Positions 17,875-25,013 of a stretch of 64,000 nt of DNA are shown in pieces. The DNA lies in the NCBI RefSeq assembly GCF_024919295.1, contig NZ_JANWTC010000011.1, positions 1 to 64,000 on the forward strand, read 5' to 3'. A program made the translations under genes and the position numbers. Source of the stretch: Corynebacterium lemuris (lineage in GTDB: Bacteria; Actinomycetota; Actinomycetes; Mycobacteriales; Mycobacteriaceae). How positions within the stretch are numbered: position 1 is the first letter of the stretch; each line of letters opens with the position of its first letter. The notes beneath the pieces are model-generated. The model searched no databases, had not been told where the DNA came from, and saw nothing but the letters and a program-made list of their open reading frames with translations.

Positions 17875-18752
17875 TTCCGCTCCTTTCTGTGCCGGTAGAT
17901 CCAAACCAAGAAAATGAGAACAACAAGAGCAGCGCTCAAGGCGAAGGCCAGGAGCATCCAGGGTTGCCAGAGGAAGCGGGCGTCCTGGGCGGGGAGGGGG
18001 ACGTCGGTAAGCCTTTCGCCGGTGACCAGAAGCCGGTGCGTGTTGATGCCGTAGGGCGTGCACGTGATCAGCGTGATCAGATCCTTGCCCGCGACCGTGC
18101 GCAGCGTCTCGGTCTCGGGCGGCAGCACCGTGTGGATCTGCGTGACGCGGTAGACGAGCGTCTCGCCGAGCACATCCACAGCCATCAGATCGCCTTCGGT
18201 GACATCGACGAGGTTGTCGAACAGCGTCGCCGTAGTGATGCCGGTATGCCCGGTGATCACCGCATGCGTACCCACCCCACCCACCGGCAGCGAAGTTCCG
18301 TGGAGATGACCCGCACCGTGCGCCAGCGTGTGTTCATCCGTGCCGTGGTACACCGGCAGATCGATCTGGGCTGACGGCACCCGGATACGTGCCATCACCG
18401 GGGTGATATTGAGTTGTTGAAGATAAGCCTGGTAGTCGGGGGTGAGGGTGTCATTGTCGATGGTCCAGGGATCTCCCGCGACCGGAATGCTTGTCGACGC
18501 ATTCCACTCCCACGCCTGACCGAGTTCCGCATCAAGCTGCTCCTCATGTAGCCGTGCGATCTGCTCCGAGTACTCGCGGGCGATGCGCGCCTGCTCCATG
18601 TTGTGCAGCTGCGTCGAGACCACCGGTGCCAGCATGATGCCGATGCCGAGCAGAACGAGAAAAATGGGTGCCACAACATAACGCAGCACGTAACCGAGCC
18701 CTCTTCTTTTCGGAGAGGCAGGCTCGGGGGCCGGTAATGTGTGAACACCCAT
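17871..18752 (-). CDS. Class C (pilin-polymerising) sortase
   Basis: A 293-aa membrane transpeptidase with an N-terminal transmembrane segment (22-43) and a C-terminal one (about 262-284). The triad is H169 (ITGHTGI), C231 (LITCTPYG) and R240 (THRLLV). A lid motif DPW (94-96) is present, as in pilin polymerases that keep the active site covered. It follows the major pilin gene directly and overlaps the minor pilin gene by four bases, so it is the natural candidate for polymerising the major pilin through its LPSTG signal. It is separated from the major pilin by 76 bases with a perfect hairpin. Confidence 0.93.
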   Translation of the reverse strand: MGVHTLPAPEPASPKRRGLGYVLRYVVAPIFLVLLGIGIMLAPVVSTQLHNMEQARIAREYSEQIARLHEEQLDAELGQAWEWNASTSIPVAGDPWTIDNDTLTPDYQAYLQQLNITPVMARIRVPSAQIDLPVYHGTDEHTLAHGAGHLHGTSLPVGGVGTHAVITGHTGITTATLFDNLVDVTEGDLMAVDVLGETLVYRVTQIHTVLPPETETLRTVAGKDLITLITCTPYGINTHRLLVTGERLTDVPLPAQDARFLWQPWMLLAFALSAALVVLIFLVWIYRHRKERK

Positions 18753-18783
18753 GTGTTTGTTTCTTGTCTCGCGCGTGTTTGCC

Positions 18784-18812
18784 GTGTGACCAGCCGGGAA
18801 GGCTGGTCACAC
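18784..18812. terminator. Hairpin between major pilin and sortase genes
   Basis: GTGTGACCAGCC (18784-18795), a loop of five bases, and the exact complement (18801-18812). No T run follows on the minus strand. It is probably a partial terminator or RNA-processing or stabilising hairpin that leaves pilin mRNA more abundant than sortase mRNA. Confidence 0.65.
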
Positions 18813-18828
18813 GAGCTGGTTCACGTGA

Positions 18829-20394
18829 TTAGCCGCGTGCGCGGTTTCCACGCAGGGCTGCGAAGCCACCTGCGACTGCAACGAGCAGACCGCCGGCGAT
18901 CATCGCCATGGTGCCCATGCCACCGGTGGACGGCAGCTGGCCGTCGATGGTGTCCTCGAGGTTGATGACGTCGGCAGTCATGATGAATTCGTCACTGGAA
19001 TCAACGTTGACCGGCTGTGGCGCCGGGTTGAGGACGTATCCAGTGGGGGCGATGGTCTCCACAACACAGAGATCCGGGTCAACTTCGGATTCGGCAGGAG
19101 CGCCGTTGTTTACCCAATCCCTGATCTGAACTCCCTCCAGGAGGGCAACACCGTTTGTAGCAGTGGTGAATTCATTGACGTTGATGAGGTCGCCCTGCTC
19201 ATTCTCGATAGCGGCGGATAGGGGCCCCTCTGAAACCTCCCACGTGTCCGAGGTGATTTCCTCACAGCGCCACAGTTCGAAGCTTGCCCCGCGAGTGACG
19301 TCGCCCTCGATTTCGATCAGTGCTCCGTTGACATCCCTCTTGTTGATAGTGAGAGTTCCGAGACGGGTCTCTGCACCAGTATCTGGATCGTCAGGATCTT
19401 CCGGATCGGTGGTGATACTACCGCCATTGGGGAGTTCCACGACAACATCATTGCGGATGACGCCATCTTCAGGAAGCTCGACGATGGTAGCGGTGAAAGT
19501 GACCTGAATCTGAAGGTTAGGGTTGGTTACGCGAGCTGTCTCCAACTTTTCTAAACCGGTCTCGGTGAACTCGATCTTGATGGTGTCGTTGGAGAACTCC
19601 GTCGGGTCAATGCTGTAGTCAGTGGTCTCGACAAGAGTCACAGAAGGGGTGGTGTTGATAACCGTTACCGTGATAGCGGTATCGGTACCGAGGTCGAGCT
19701 CTGCAGGCAAGGCATCGATAATGTTAAAGCGGTCGAGTTCCTCGGCGGGCACCGAAGCATTGATGGTGTAGTTGACGGGCATGTTCAGGGTCGTACCAAG
19801 GTCACTGACGTCCTTCTCAACGCTCAGAAGTTGGTTCTTCGGCTCGACAGTCTGCTGGTATCCCCACTCTCCATCTCCGTTAGTGAAGGGGAGTGCCACC
19901 AGGAACGGTTTACCCACCGAGAAGTTGCCATTTTGTTTTTCTGTGACCAGGTAAAGACCAACGGTGAAGTTCGCGGTATCTGATCCGTCGACATTGTCGT
20001 TCGTGGTTCCGGTGGAAATTGTGACAGTACCAGTGGAGTCGGTGGTGAGCTCCCACGCATCTCCGGCAAGGTCAGGGGTAGTTCCTGCGTCGAGCGCCGC
20101 CTGAATGTTGTTGACAACGGTCCAGCCGTCAACAGTGTTCAAATTTTCGCCATTCAAATCGACTTTCGCAACAGTGAAGTCGGCGCCACCTAGGGGGGTT
20201 GTGGTGTCATCGATTTCCCCGTCATATTTGTTGATGGTCAGGGACACATCTGCTCCCAGGTTGACGCTGGATGCCTGGCCCGCGTTGATCGACTGCGCGC
20301 TCGCCATCGGCGCGAGGGCGGGTGCTCCGGCCACAGAGAAGCCGAGTGCGAGGCTCAGAACAGCGGCACTGATCCGCTTATGGGTCTTCTTCAT
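18829..20394 (-). CDS. Major pilin subunit (SpaA/SpaH type)
   Basis: A 521-aa secreted pilin. It has a signal peptide (about 1-33, ASA-QS) and several Ig-like domains with Lys residues placed for intramolecular isopeptide bonds (TINKYDG, TINKRDV). The pilin-motif region has W177 and TVEPKNQ with K186 as candidate cross-linking lysine, and there is an E-box (CVVETIAPTGY). The C-terminus has LPSTG, a membrane helix and RGNRARG. The pilin motif has Glu where YPK normally has Tyr. Start ATG 20394 is under GAGGAAAAA. First gene of the operon, with its promoter in the long AT-rich region upstream. Confidence 0.93.
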   Translation of the reverse strand: MKKTHKRISAAVLSLALGFSVAGAPALAPMASAQSINAGQASSVNLGADVSLTINKYDGEIDDTTTPLGGADFTVAKVDLNGENLNTVDGWTVVNNIQAALDAGTTPDLAGDAWELTTDSTGTVTISTGTTNDNVDGSDTANFTVGLYLVTEKQNGNFSVGKPFLVALPFTNGDGEWGYQQTVEPKNQLLSVEKDVSDLGTTLNMPVNYTINASVPAEELDRFNIIDALPAELDLGTDTAITVTVINTTPSVTLVETTDYSIDPTEFSNDTIKIEFTETGLEKLETARVTNPNLQIQVTFTATIVELPEDGVIRNDVVVELPNGGSITTDPEDPDDPDTGAETRLGTLTINKRDVNGALIEIEGDVTRGASFELWRCEEITSDTWEVSEGPLSAAIENEQGDLINVNEFTTATNGVALLEGVQIRDWVNNGAPAESEVDPDLCVVETIAPTGYVLNPAPQPVNVDSSDEFIMTADVINLEDTIDGQLPSTGGMGTMAMIAGGLLVAVAGGFAALRGNRARG

Positions 20395-20477
20395 TTTTTC
20401 CTCAAAGGTGTGGGAGGCATGCGGGCCACACTGATCGCATCAGCGGTTCATTCATCAGCTTGCGGTGGTCCAGCCAA

Positions 20478-20506
20478 ACAGTATTTCTGCTTTTGATAAG
20501 CAAGAA
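20478..20506 (-). promoter_or_regulatory. Candidate pilus operon promoter
   Basis: On the minus strand TTCTTG (20501-20506) and TACTGT (20478-20483) are 17 bases apart. This would give a leader of about 75 bases before the major pilin ATG. It is a moderate match only. An operator-like repeat abuts its upstream edge. Confidence 0.35.
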
Positions 20507-20510
20507 CGGA

Positions 20511-20527
20511 TGCTAACAGTGTTGGCA
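20511..20527. promoter_or_regulatory. Operator-like inverted repeat at the pilus promoter
   Basis: TGCTAAC AGT GTTGGCA: seven-base arms with one mismatch, lying directly upstream of the candidate -35 hexamer. The position suggests binding of a regulator, which is not encoded within the pilus operon itself. Confidence 0.35.
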
Positions 20528-20684
20528 GAAAGTAAAAATCGACTTCTAGTTATGGCATTTCCCTAAACCCGCTTTGAATGGTCAACATTATTCTGAGCTG
20601 TGAGAACACTGTGCGCACACTGGATCTAGGGGGGGTAAGAGCTGGGGGTGGAGGCTGGTAGCGATGATCCTCCGTGCGGAACCG

Positions 20685-20701
20685 ATTGCATTTAATGCAA
20701 T
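20685..20701. promoter_or_regulatory. Perfect palindrome in the AT-rich region
   Basis: ATTGCAT and ATGCAAT arms are separated by TTA. The two 7-base arms are exact. It lies about 290 bases upstream of the major pilin start. Operator function is inferred from symmetry only. Confidence 0.4.
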
Positions 20702-20911
20702 ATGCCGGAATCGCAGGCTAGCTGAGTGTTTGTAATGACTTTCTCAGAATGTGTTAATGGAATTGCATGGTTAGTTATTATGAAATATCCGTTAATTGCA
20801 GCAGGGAAATTGTTTAAACATTGTGGCGGGTGAGCCTTCCGTGCTGGCCGGGCACGGGCAGTGGATGGAGGGGCCTCCCGACCCTTCGGCTGTAGTCCCA
20901 GTCATTCGCAA

Positions 20912-20962
20912 TGCTGCCAAGTAATTGAAGTGCGAAGCGATCATTAATTACTTGTAGCAGCA
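20912..20962. repeat. Imperfect long inverted repeat before a truncated frame
   Basis: TGCTGC CAAGTAATT (20912-20926) pairs with AATTACTTG ta GCAGCA (20946-20962) with a two-base bulge. It lies just upstream of the strong ribosome-binding site at about 20977, so it would form an RNA hairpin in a plus-strand leader. Confidence 0.45.
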
Positions 20963-20985
20963 ATCAATTGTTTATTGGAGGAGCA

Positions 20986-21024
20986 ATGGAGATGTGTCCC
21001 GCCGCTTTACTTGCAGGCCTTTAA
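20986..21024 (+). other. Twelve-codon frame with strong ribosome-binding site
   Basis: ATG GAG ATG TGT starts nine bases after GGAGGAG and ends at TAA 21022-21024, overlapping the end of the convergent CPBP gene. Such a good initiation region for so short a frame suggests either a leader peptide or the broken 5' end of a gene lost when the pilus island was inserted or rearranged. Confidence 0.25.
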
Positions 21025-21752
21025 AACCCCAACCAACTCAAATCCCCACCGATCGCGGTATAACCCACGAAGGCGACGGCGTCGATGATGAAGTGGGCGA
21101 TGACCAATGGCCAGATCCGTCCGGTCCGCCAGTAGAACCAGCCGTAGAGCAGCCCCATGAGGATGTTGCCGAAGCCGGCGGAGATCCCCTGGTAGAGGTG
21201 GTAACTGCCGCGCAGCACGCTGGAGGCCGCAAGCGCAGCGGGCAGGCCCCAGCCCAGCTGCCGCAGACGGGTGAGCAGATACATCACCACGACGACCTCC
21301 TCGCCGAAGGCGTTGGCCAGCGACCAGATCAGCAAGACGGGGATCTCCGTCCAGGGGTGCTCCAGCGCGGTGGGGATGACCTGTCGGGACAGTCCCAGGT
21401 GCACGGCGGTCGCGTAGAAGGCCAGTCCCGGGATGCCGATGGCCGCCGCCAGCCCGAGACCCCAGCCGAGGTCGCGCACGCCCGGTCGTCGGAGGCGGAC
21501 CTCACCGGCCAGCAGGAACAGTGCCAGTGCGCCGTAGAGGAAGAGCGTCGCGGCCGAGGCCAGCTGCAGGCCGAGATCGATCCAGGGGATGTGGGATAGG
21601 GACTGGTAGATGGTCATCTGCTGCTGATCCAGCGGACGCGGGTCGAGGAGCGCGTCGGTGAGCTGCAGCAGTGCGCGGATCCCGGAAACACCGAATGTGA
21701 GGGCGATGACCAGGACGATCTCAGTGCGTAGGCGTCGAGTCAGGTGGGTCAT
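21021..21752 (-). CDS. CPBP-family intramembrane protein (protease-like)
   Basis: A 243-aa integral membrane protein with about six to seven hydrophobic segments and the CPBP (Abi/CAAX-protease) layout: GEEVVVVMYL near 150, a His in SYHLYQG near 186, and HFIID near 221. The first motif is normally EExxxR; here the Arg position is Val, so proteolytic activity is uncertain. Its ATG overlaps the amidase stop by four bases (ATGA), so the pair is translationally coupled. I recall CAAX-protease-like genes near lcpB in C. glutamicum. Confidence 0.85.
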   Translation of the reverse strand: MTHLTRRLRTEIVLVIALTFGVSGIRALLQLTDALLDPRPLDQQQMTIYQSLSHIPWIDLGLQLASAATLFLYGALALFLLAGEVRLRRPGVRDLGWGLGLAAAIGIPGLAFYATAVHLGLSRQVIPTALEHPWTEIPVLLIWSLANAFGEEVVVVMYLLTRLRQLGWGLPAALAASSVLRGSYHLYQGISAGFGNILMGLLYGWFYWRTGRIWPLVIAHFIIDAVAFVGYTAIGGDLSWLGF

Positions 21753-22975
21753 TCATGCAGGATAGCCGCGAGGCTGAGCAGCGCAGCGTCAGAAAGTGTG
21801 ACCGAACCCAGGTGCACGCCGACGGGCGGGCGCCCGGGTACCTCCCAGGGCACGGACACCGCTGCCCGCCCGGTCATGTTGAACAGGGACCCCCAGGGCG
21901 ACCAGCGGGTCTGCTCGAGGAAGTTCTCCGCGGGACGCATGTCGGCGAAATAACCGATGGGTGGGGGATCGGTGGTGGTCATGGGTGTCAGCAGGGCGTC
22001 GATACCCCAGTACTCGGCGAGGTGGGCCCCGAGGTGGTCGGCGTGTTTCTCGGCGGCGGCGATCCGGTCCGTGCTCAGGGAGCGGCCGTGGGCGCGCAGC
22101 CAGGCGACGAGATCCTCCGCCGGTTCGGGCAGCCCGGCGAGCCGGGAGGTGAAGATGGTGGTGAAGGTCTCGAAGGTCTCCTCCGCGGCAGGGTAGGGGT
22201 GGACCTCGATGACGTCGTGGCCGGCTTCGCGCAGTGTGTCGGCGGTCTCCGCCACGGCACGCAGATGCACCTCATCGACCATTGCCCCGGTGAACAGCGG
22301 CTGGGTGAGCACGCCGATGCGGCGGCGACCAGGCTCGGGGGAGAGGCGGTGGAGGAAGGCGGTGTCTGCAAGCGAGCGGGTGATGAAACCCTGCGCTGCT
22401 AACCTTGGTGCGGTGGGTTTGAAACCGACGACTCCACAGGTGGCGGCGGGCACCCGGATGGAACCGCCCCCGTCAGAGGCATGGGCGGCGGGAAGGAGAC
22501 CGCGGGCCACGAGAACGGCTGCCCCACCGGAGGAGCCGGCGGGGGTGCGCCCCGGCCACAGCGGGTTCTCGGGTGCGGCCATGCCGGGTGGTTCGGTGTA
22601 GATCATGAGGCCGAGCTCGGCGGAGGCGGACTTGCCGGGGATGATGGCGCCGGCGTCGATAAGCGCCTGCGCGATCGCGTCCGAGACCTCAGGATGGCGG
22701 GTGCGGTGGACGGAACCGAAGGTGGTGGGCATGCCGCCGACGTTCGAGAGGTCTTTGACGGGGATGAGCAGCCCGTGGAGGCGGCCGCGCTGCGCGGTGG
22801 CCACCTTGTCGGCCCGTTCCGCGCGCTCGTGGGCCTGTTCGAGCGCGAGGTGGGAGAAACCGTGCTCGGTGGGACCGAGTCCGGTGAGCCGGTCGGCCAG
22901 TTCCTCGACCTGTTCCACCGCCGTCACCTCACCGCGACGTAGGGCGGCGGCGAGTTCACGCAGGGAAGTGGTCAT
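21749..22975 (-). CDS. Amidase signature family enzyme
   Basis: A 408-aa enzyme hydrolysing an amide, substrate unknown. The Ser-cisSer-Lys triad is visible: the Lys in IPVKDL (near 73), a GSSGGAAV loop (near 148) and DGGGSIRVPA with the nucleophilic Ser (near 170). There is no signal peptide. Start 22975 is chosen because TATTCT stands exactly seven bases upstream; a longer start would overlap pheA. Divergent from pheA across only 34 bases. Confidence 0.9.
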   Translation of the reverse strand: MTTSLRELAAALRRGEVTAVEQVEELADRLTGLGPTEHGFSHLALEQAHERAERADKVATAQRGRLHGLLIPVKDLSNVGGMPTTFGSVHRTRHPEVSDAIAQALIDAGAIIPGKSASAELGLMIYTEPPGMAAPENPLWPGRTPAGSSGGAAVLVARGLLPAAHASDGGGSIRVPAATCGVVGFKPTAPRLAAQGFITRSLADTAFLHRLSPEPGRRRIGVLTQPLFTGAMVDEVHLRAVAETADTLREAGHDVIEVHPYPAAEETFETFTTIFTSRLAGLPEPAEDLVAWLRAHGRSLSTDRIAAAEKHADHLGAHLAEYWGIDALLTPMTTTDPPPIGYFADMRPAENFLEQTRWSPWGSLFNMTGRAAVSVPWEVPGRPPVGVHLGSVTLSDAALLSLAAILHE

Positions 22976-22982
22976 GCGGTAC

Positions 22983-22988
22983 AGAATA
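22983..22988 (-). promoter_or_regulatory. Leaderless -10 hexamer of the amidase gene
   Basis: TATTCT on the minus strand, seven bases before ATG 22975. Its -35 region would fall at about 23006-23011, on the pheA start codon. Confidence 0.5.
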
Positions 22989-22996
22989 CGACTGTC

Positions 22997-23002
22997 TAGG
23001 CT
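22997..23002 (+). promoter_or_regulatory. Leaderless -10 hexamer of pheA
   Basis: TAGGCT, seven bases before ATG 23010. Its -35 region would fall at about 22974-22979, over the amidase start codon. Confidence 0.5.
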
Positions 23003-23009
23003 GGCAGGC

Positions 23010-23957
23010 ATGACTGAACCCACTGTCACCGTCGCCTATCTCGGCCCCGCCGGCACCTTCACCGAGGCCGCACTGCTGCGTTTCGCGGCGGCAGGGGCCT
23101 TCGGCCCGGAGGAGGTGGCGCAGCTGCCGGTCAGTTCCCCGCGGGAGGCCCTCGAGGCGGTTCGTGAGGGGCGCGCGCAGTTCGCCTGCGTGGCCATCGA
23201 GAACTCCGTGGACGGTGCGGTGACCTCCACCTTCGATGCCCTGGTCGAGGGCGGCGGCGTGCAGATCTACCACGAGCTGGAGATCGAGATCGCCTTCTCC
23301 ATCATGGTGCGCCCTGGTATGCAGCTGTCGGAGGTGAAGACCTTCGCCACCCACCCCGTCGCCCACCAGCAGGTGCGCAGGTGGTTGGCCGCGAACATCC
23401 CCGATGCCCGGTTCGTGCCTGCCTCCTCCAACGCCGCGGCGGCCGAGGCCGTCGCTGAGGGGCGTGCCGACGCCGCGGCCGCCCCCGACCGCGCCGCCGT
23501 GCTCTTCGGCCTGGACGTGGTGGAGAAGGGCGTGGCCGACATGGCCGGCGCGCGGACCCGTTTCGTTGTCGTCGGCCCGCGCGGGGTGCCCACCCCGCGC
23601 ACCGGCACGGACCAGACCACCGTGGTGTTCACCCTGCCCAACGAACCGGGCACCCTCGTTGGCGCGCTCACGGAGTTCTCGCTGCGCGGGGTGGACCTCA
23701 GCCGCATTGAATCGCGGCCGACGCGCCGGACATTCGGCACCTACCACTTCTACGCCGACCTGGTCGGCCACATCGACGACCTCCCGCTCGCCGAGGCCCT
23801 GCGTGCCCTGTGGCTGCGCGCCGAGGACATCACCTACCTCGGTTCCTGGCCCACCCCGGGCCGCGACGGCCGGGAGGACGTCCTGCAGGCCGACCTCGAC
23901 CGCCTGCAGCGCGCCTCGGACTGGGTGGCCGCCGTACGTGAAGGAAAGGATCTCTGA
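23010..23957 (+). CDS. pheA: Prephenate dehydratase
   Basis: A 315-aa monofunctional enzyme converting prephenate to phenylpyruvate in phenylalanine synthesis. The catalytic domain begins YLGPAGTFTE and contains NSVDGAV and the catalytic TRF motif (183-185). The C-terminal ACT domain has NEPGTLVGAL and ESRP (234-237), the phenylalanine-binding motif of the feedback-inhibited form. There is no chorismate mutase domain. Length matches the corynebacterial enzyme as I recall it. It is followed after seven bases by the mutase-like gene, probably one operon. Confidence 0.96.
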   Translation: MTEPTVTVAYLGPAGTFTEAALLRFAAAGAFGPEEVAQLPVSSPREALEAVREGRAQFACVAIENSVDGAVTSTFDALVEGGGVQIYHELEIEIAFSIMVRPGMQLSEVKTFATHPVAHQQVRRWLAANIPDARFVPASSNAAAAEAVAEGRADAAAAPDRAAVLFGLDVVEKGVADMAGARTRFVVVGPRGVPTPRTGTDQTTVVFTLPNEPGTLVGALTEFSLRGVDLSRIESRPTRRTFGTYHFYADLVGHIDDLPLAEALRALWLRAEDITYLGSWPTPGRDGREDVLQADLDRLQRASDWVAAVREGKDL

Positions 23958-23964
23958 CACCGCC

Positions 23965-24651
23965 ATGACCGGAAGACTCATCCTGCTGCGCCACGGGCAG
24001 ACCTACAGCAACGTCGCCCGCCGACTGGACACCCGCCCGCCCGGCGCGGAGCTCACCGACACCGGACGGAACCAGGCGTGGAACGTCGGCGAGGAACTCG
24101 TCGAGTTCTGCGGCGCGGGCAACGGTTCTGCCGGTCGGTTGGGCGCGGTCGTCAGCTCCGTCGCGCTGCGTGCCCAGCAGACCGCCCTGCTGGCGATGAA
24201 TGCCTTCGAGCAGAGCGCCGGGTTGGAGGAGTTCTCGATGCGCATTGACGTCCTGCCCGGCATTCACGAGATCTACGCCGGCGAGCATGAGATGCTGGCG
24301 GACGAGGATTCCCACCGTTCCTATGCCACGGCCCTGCGCGGCTGGCTCGACGGGGATGATTCCGCCAACATTCCGGGCGGGGAGACCTACCTTGAGCTGA
24401 TGGGCCGCTATCAGCCGGTGATGGAGGAGCTGGTGCTCACCCACCTGGCCGATGGCGCCAGCCGGGACGTCCTCATGGTCAGCCACGGCGCGGCGATCCG
24501 CACGATGGCCACCCATGCGGCAGCGGTGGACCCGGATTTCGCCTTCGCCGGTTATCTGGGCAACTGCCGCTTCATCGTGCTGGAACCCGGCAACCGTCCC
24601 TTCGGGCAGTGGAAGCTGGTGCGCTGGGCGGACCTGGATCACCAGATCTAA
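23965..24651 (+). CDS. Phosphoglycerate mutase-like (histidine phosphatase) protein
   Basis: A 228-aa cytosolic protein of the histidine-phosphatase superfamily. It has LLRHGQT at the N-terminus (H10 the phosphorylated histidine), an S-x-A-LRAQQTA segment, a glutamate in EIYAGEHE and the second histidine in MVSHGAAIR near 173. These support phosphatase chemistry, but a dPGM role cannot be distinguished from a broader phosphatase. It lies seven bases after pheA, as in related genomes I know. The stop overlaps the stop of the convergent zincin gene by four bases. Confidence 0.85.
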   Translation: MTGRLILLRHGQTYSNVARRLDTRPPGAELTDTGRNQAWNVGEELVEFCGAGNGSAGRLGAVVSSVALRAQQTALLAMNAFEQSAGLEEFSMRIDVLPGIHEIYAGEHEMLADEDSHRSYATALRGWLDGDDSANIPGGETYLELMGRYQPVMEELVLTHLADGASRDVLMVSHGAAIRTMATHAAAVDPDFAFAGYLGNCRFIVLEPGNRPFGQWKLVRWADLDHQI

Positions 24652-24995
24652 CCCCAGCCGAGGCGGTGCAGCGTCTCCTCATCAATCCCGAAATAGTGAC
24701 CGACCTCGTGGAAGACGGTCACCATGACCTCCTCCGCCAGCTGCTCCTCGGTCTGGCAGTGGGCCTCCAGGGCACCCTTGAAGATGGAGATGGTGTCCGG
24801 CAGGAAACCGGTGTGGTCGAAGGTGCGGTCGGTCATGGCGACCCCCTCGTAAAGGCCGAGGGTCCACGGGTTCTCCTCGTGGAAGTCGCGTACCAGGACG
24901 ACGACGTTGCTCATGCGGCGGGCGAATTCCTCGGGGATGCGGTCGAGGGCGTCGTCGACCATCTCGTCGAAACGTTCGTCACTGACTTCCACCAC
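24648..24995 (-). CDS. Small zincin-like metallopeptidase family protein
   Basis: A 115-aa protein with HEVGHYFGID (HExxH plus a third ligand region) near residues 95-104, typical of the Zincin_1 (DUF1025) family. There is no signal peptide. Two adjacent GTG codons could start it; AGGAG lies 11 bases upstream of the first. It lies 18 bases after the septum-formation-domain gene on the same strand. Substrate unknown. Confidence 0.85.
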   Translation of the reverse strand: MVEVSDERFDEMVDDALDRIPEEFARRMSNVVVLVRDFHEENPWTLGLYEGVAMTDRTFDHTGFLPDTISIFKGALEAHCQTEEQLAEEVMVTVFHEVGHYFGIDEETLHRLGWG

Positions 24996-25013
24996 GAAGT
25001 TATATTCTCCTGT

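Larger units (their letters stand above)
20395..21020. other. AT-rich non-coding region upstream of the pilus operon
   Basis: About 625 bases without a convincing gene, much richer in A+T than the window average. It holds the candidate pilus promoter, the repeat at 20511, a palindrome ATTGCAT TTA ATGCAAT (20685-20701), a small CCGTGC/GCACGG hairpin (20839-20857) and a larger imperfect inverted repeat (20912-20962). Near its end a 12-codon frame starts at 20986 behind TTGGAGGAGCA, running to 21024. I read that as a remnant gene start or a leader peptide. No transposase or integrase remnant was seen. Confidence 0.6.

Noticed and set aside
18820-18829. A second parS-like core, TTCACGTGA, at the end of the major pilin gene
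   Set aside because: Only the central bases match; the flanking TGTT/AACA positions do not. A chance match is likely.
20395-21020. Insertion sequence, integrase or tRNA attachment site as the cause of the pilus island
   Set aside because: No transposase fragment, terminal inverted repeats with target duplication, or tRNA-like cloverleaf was found in the region or at the other flank (12530-12540).
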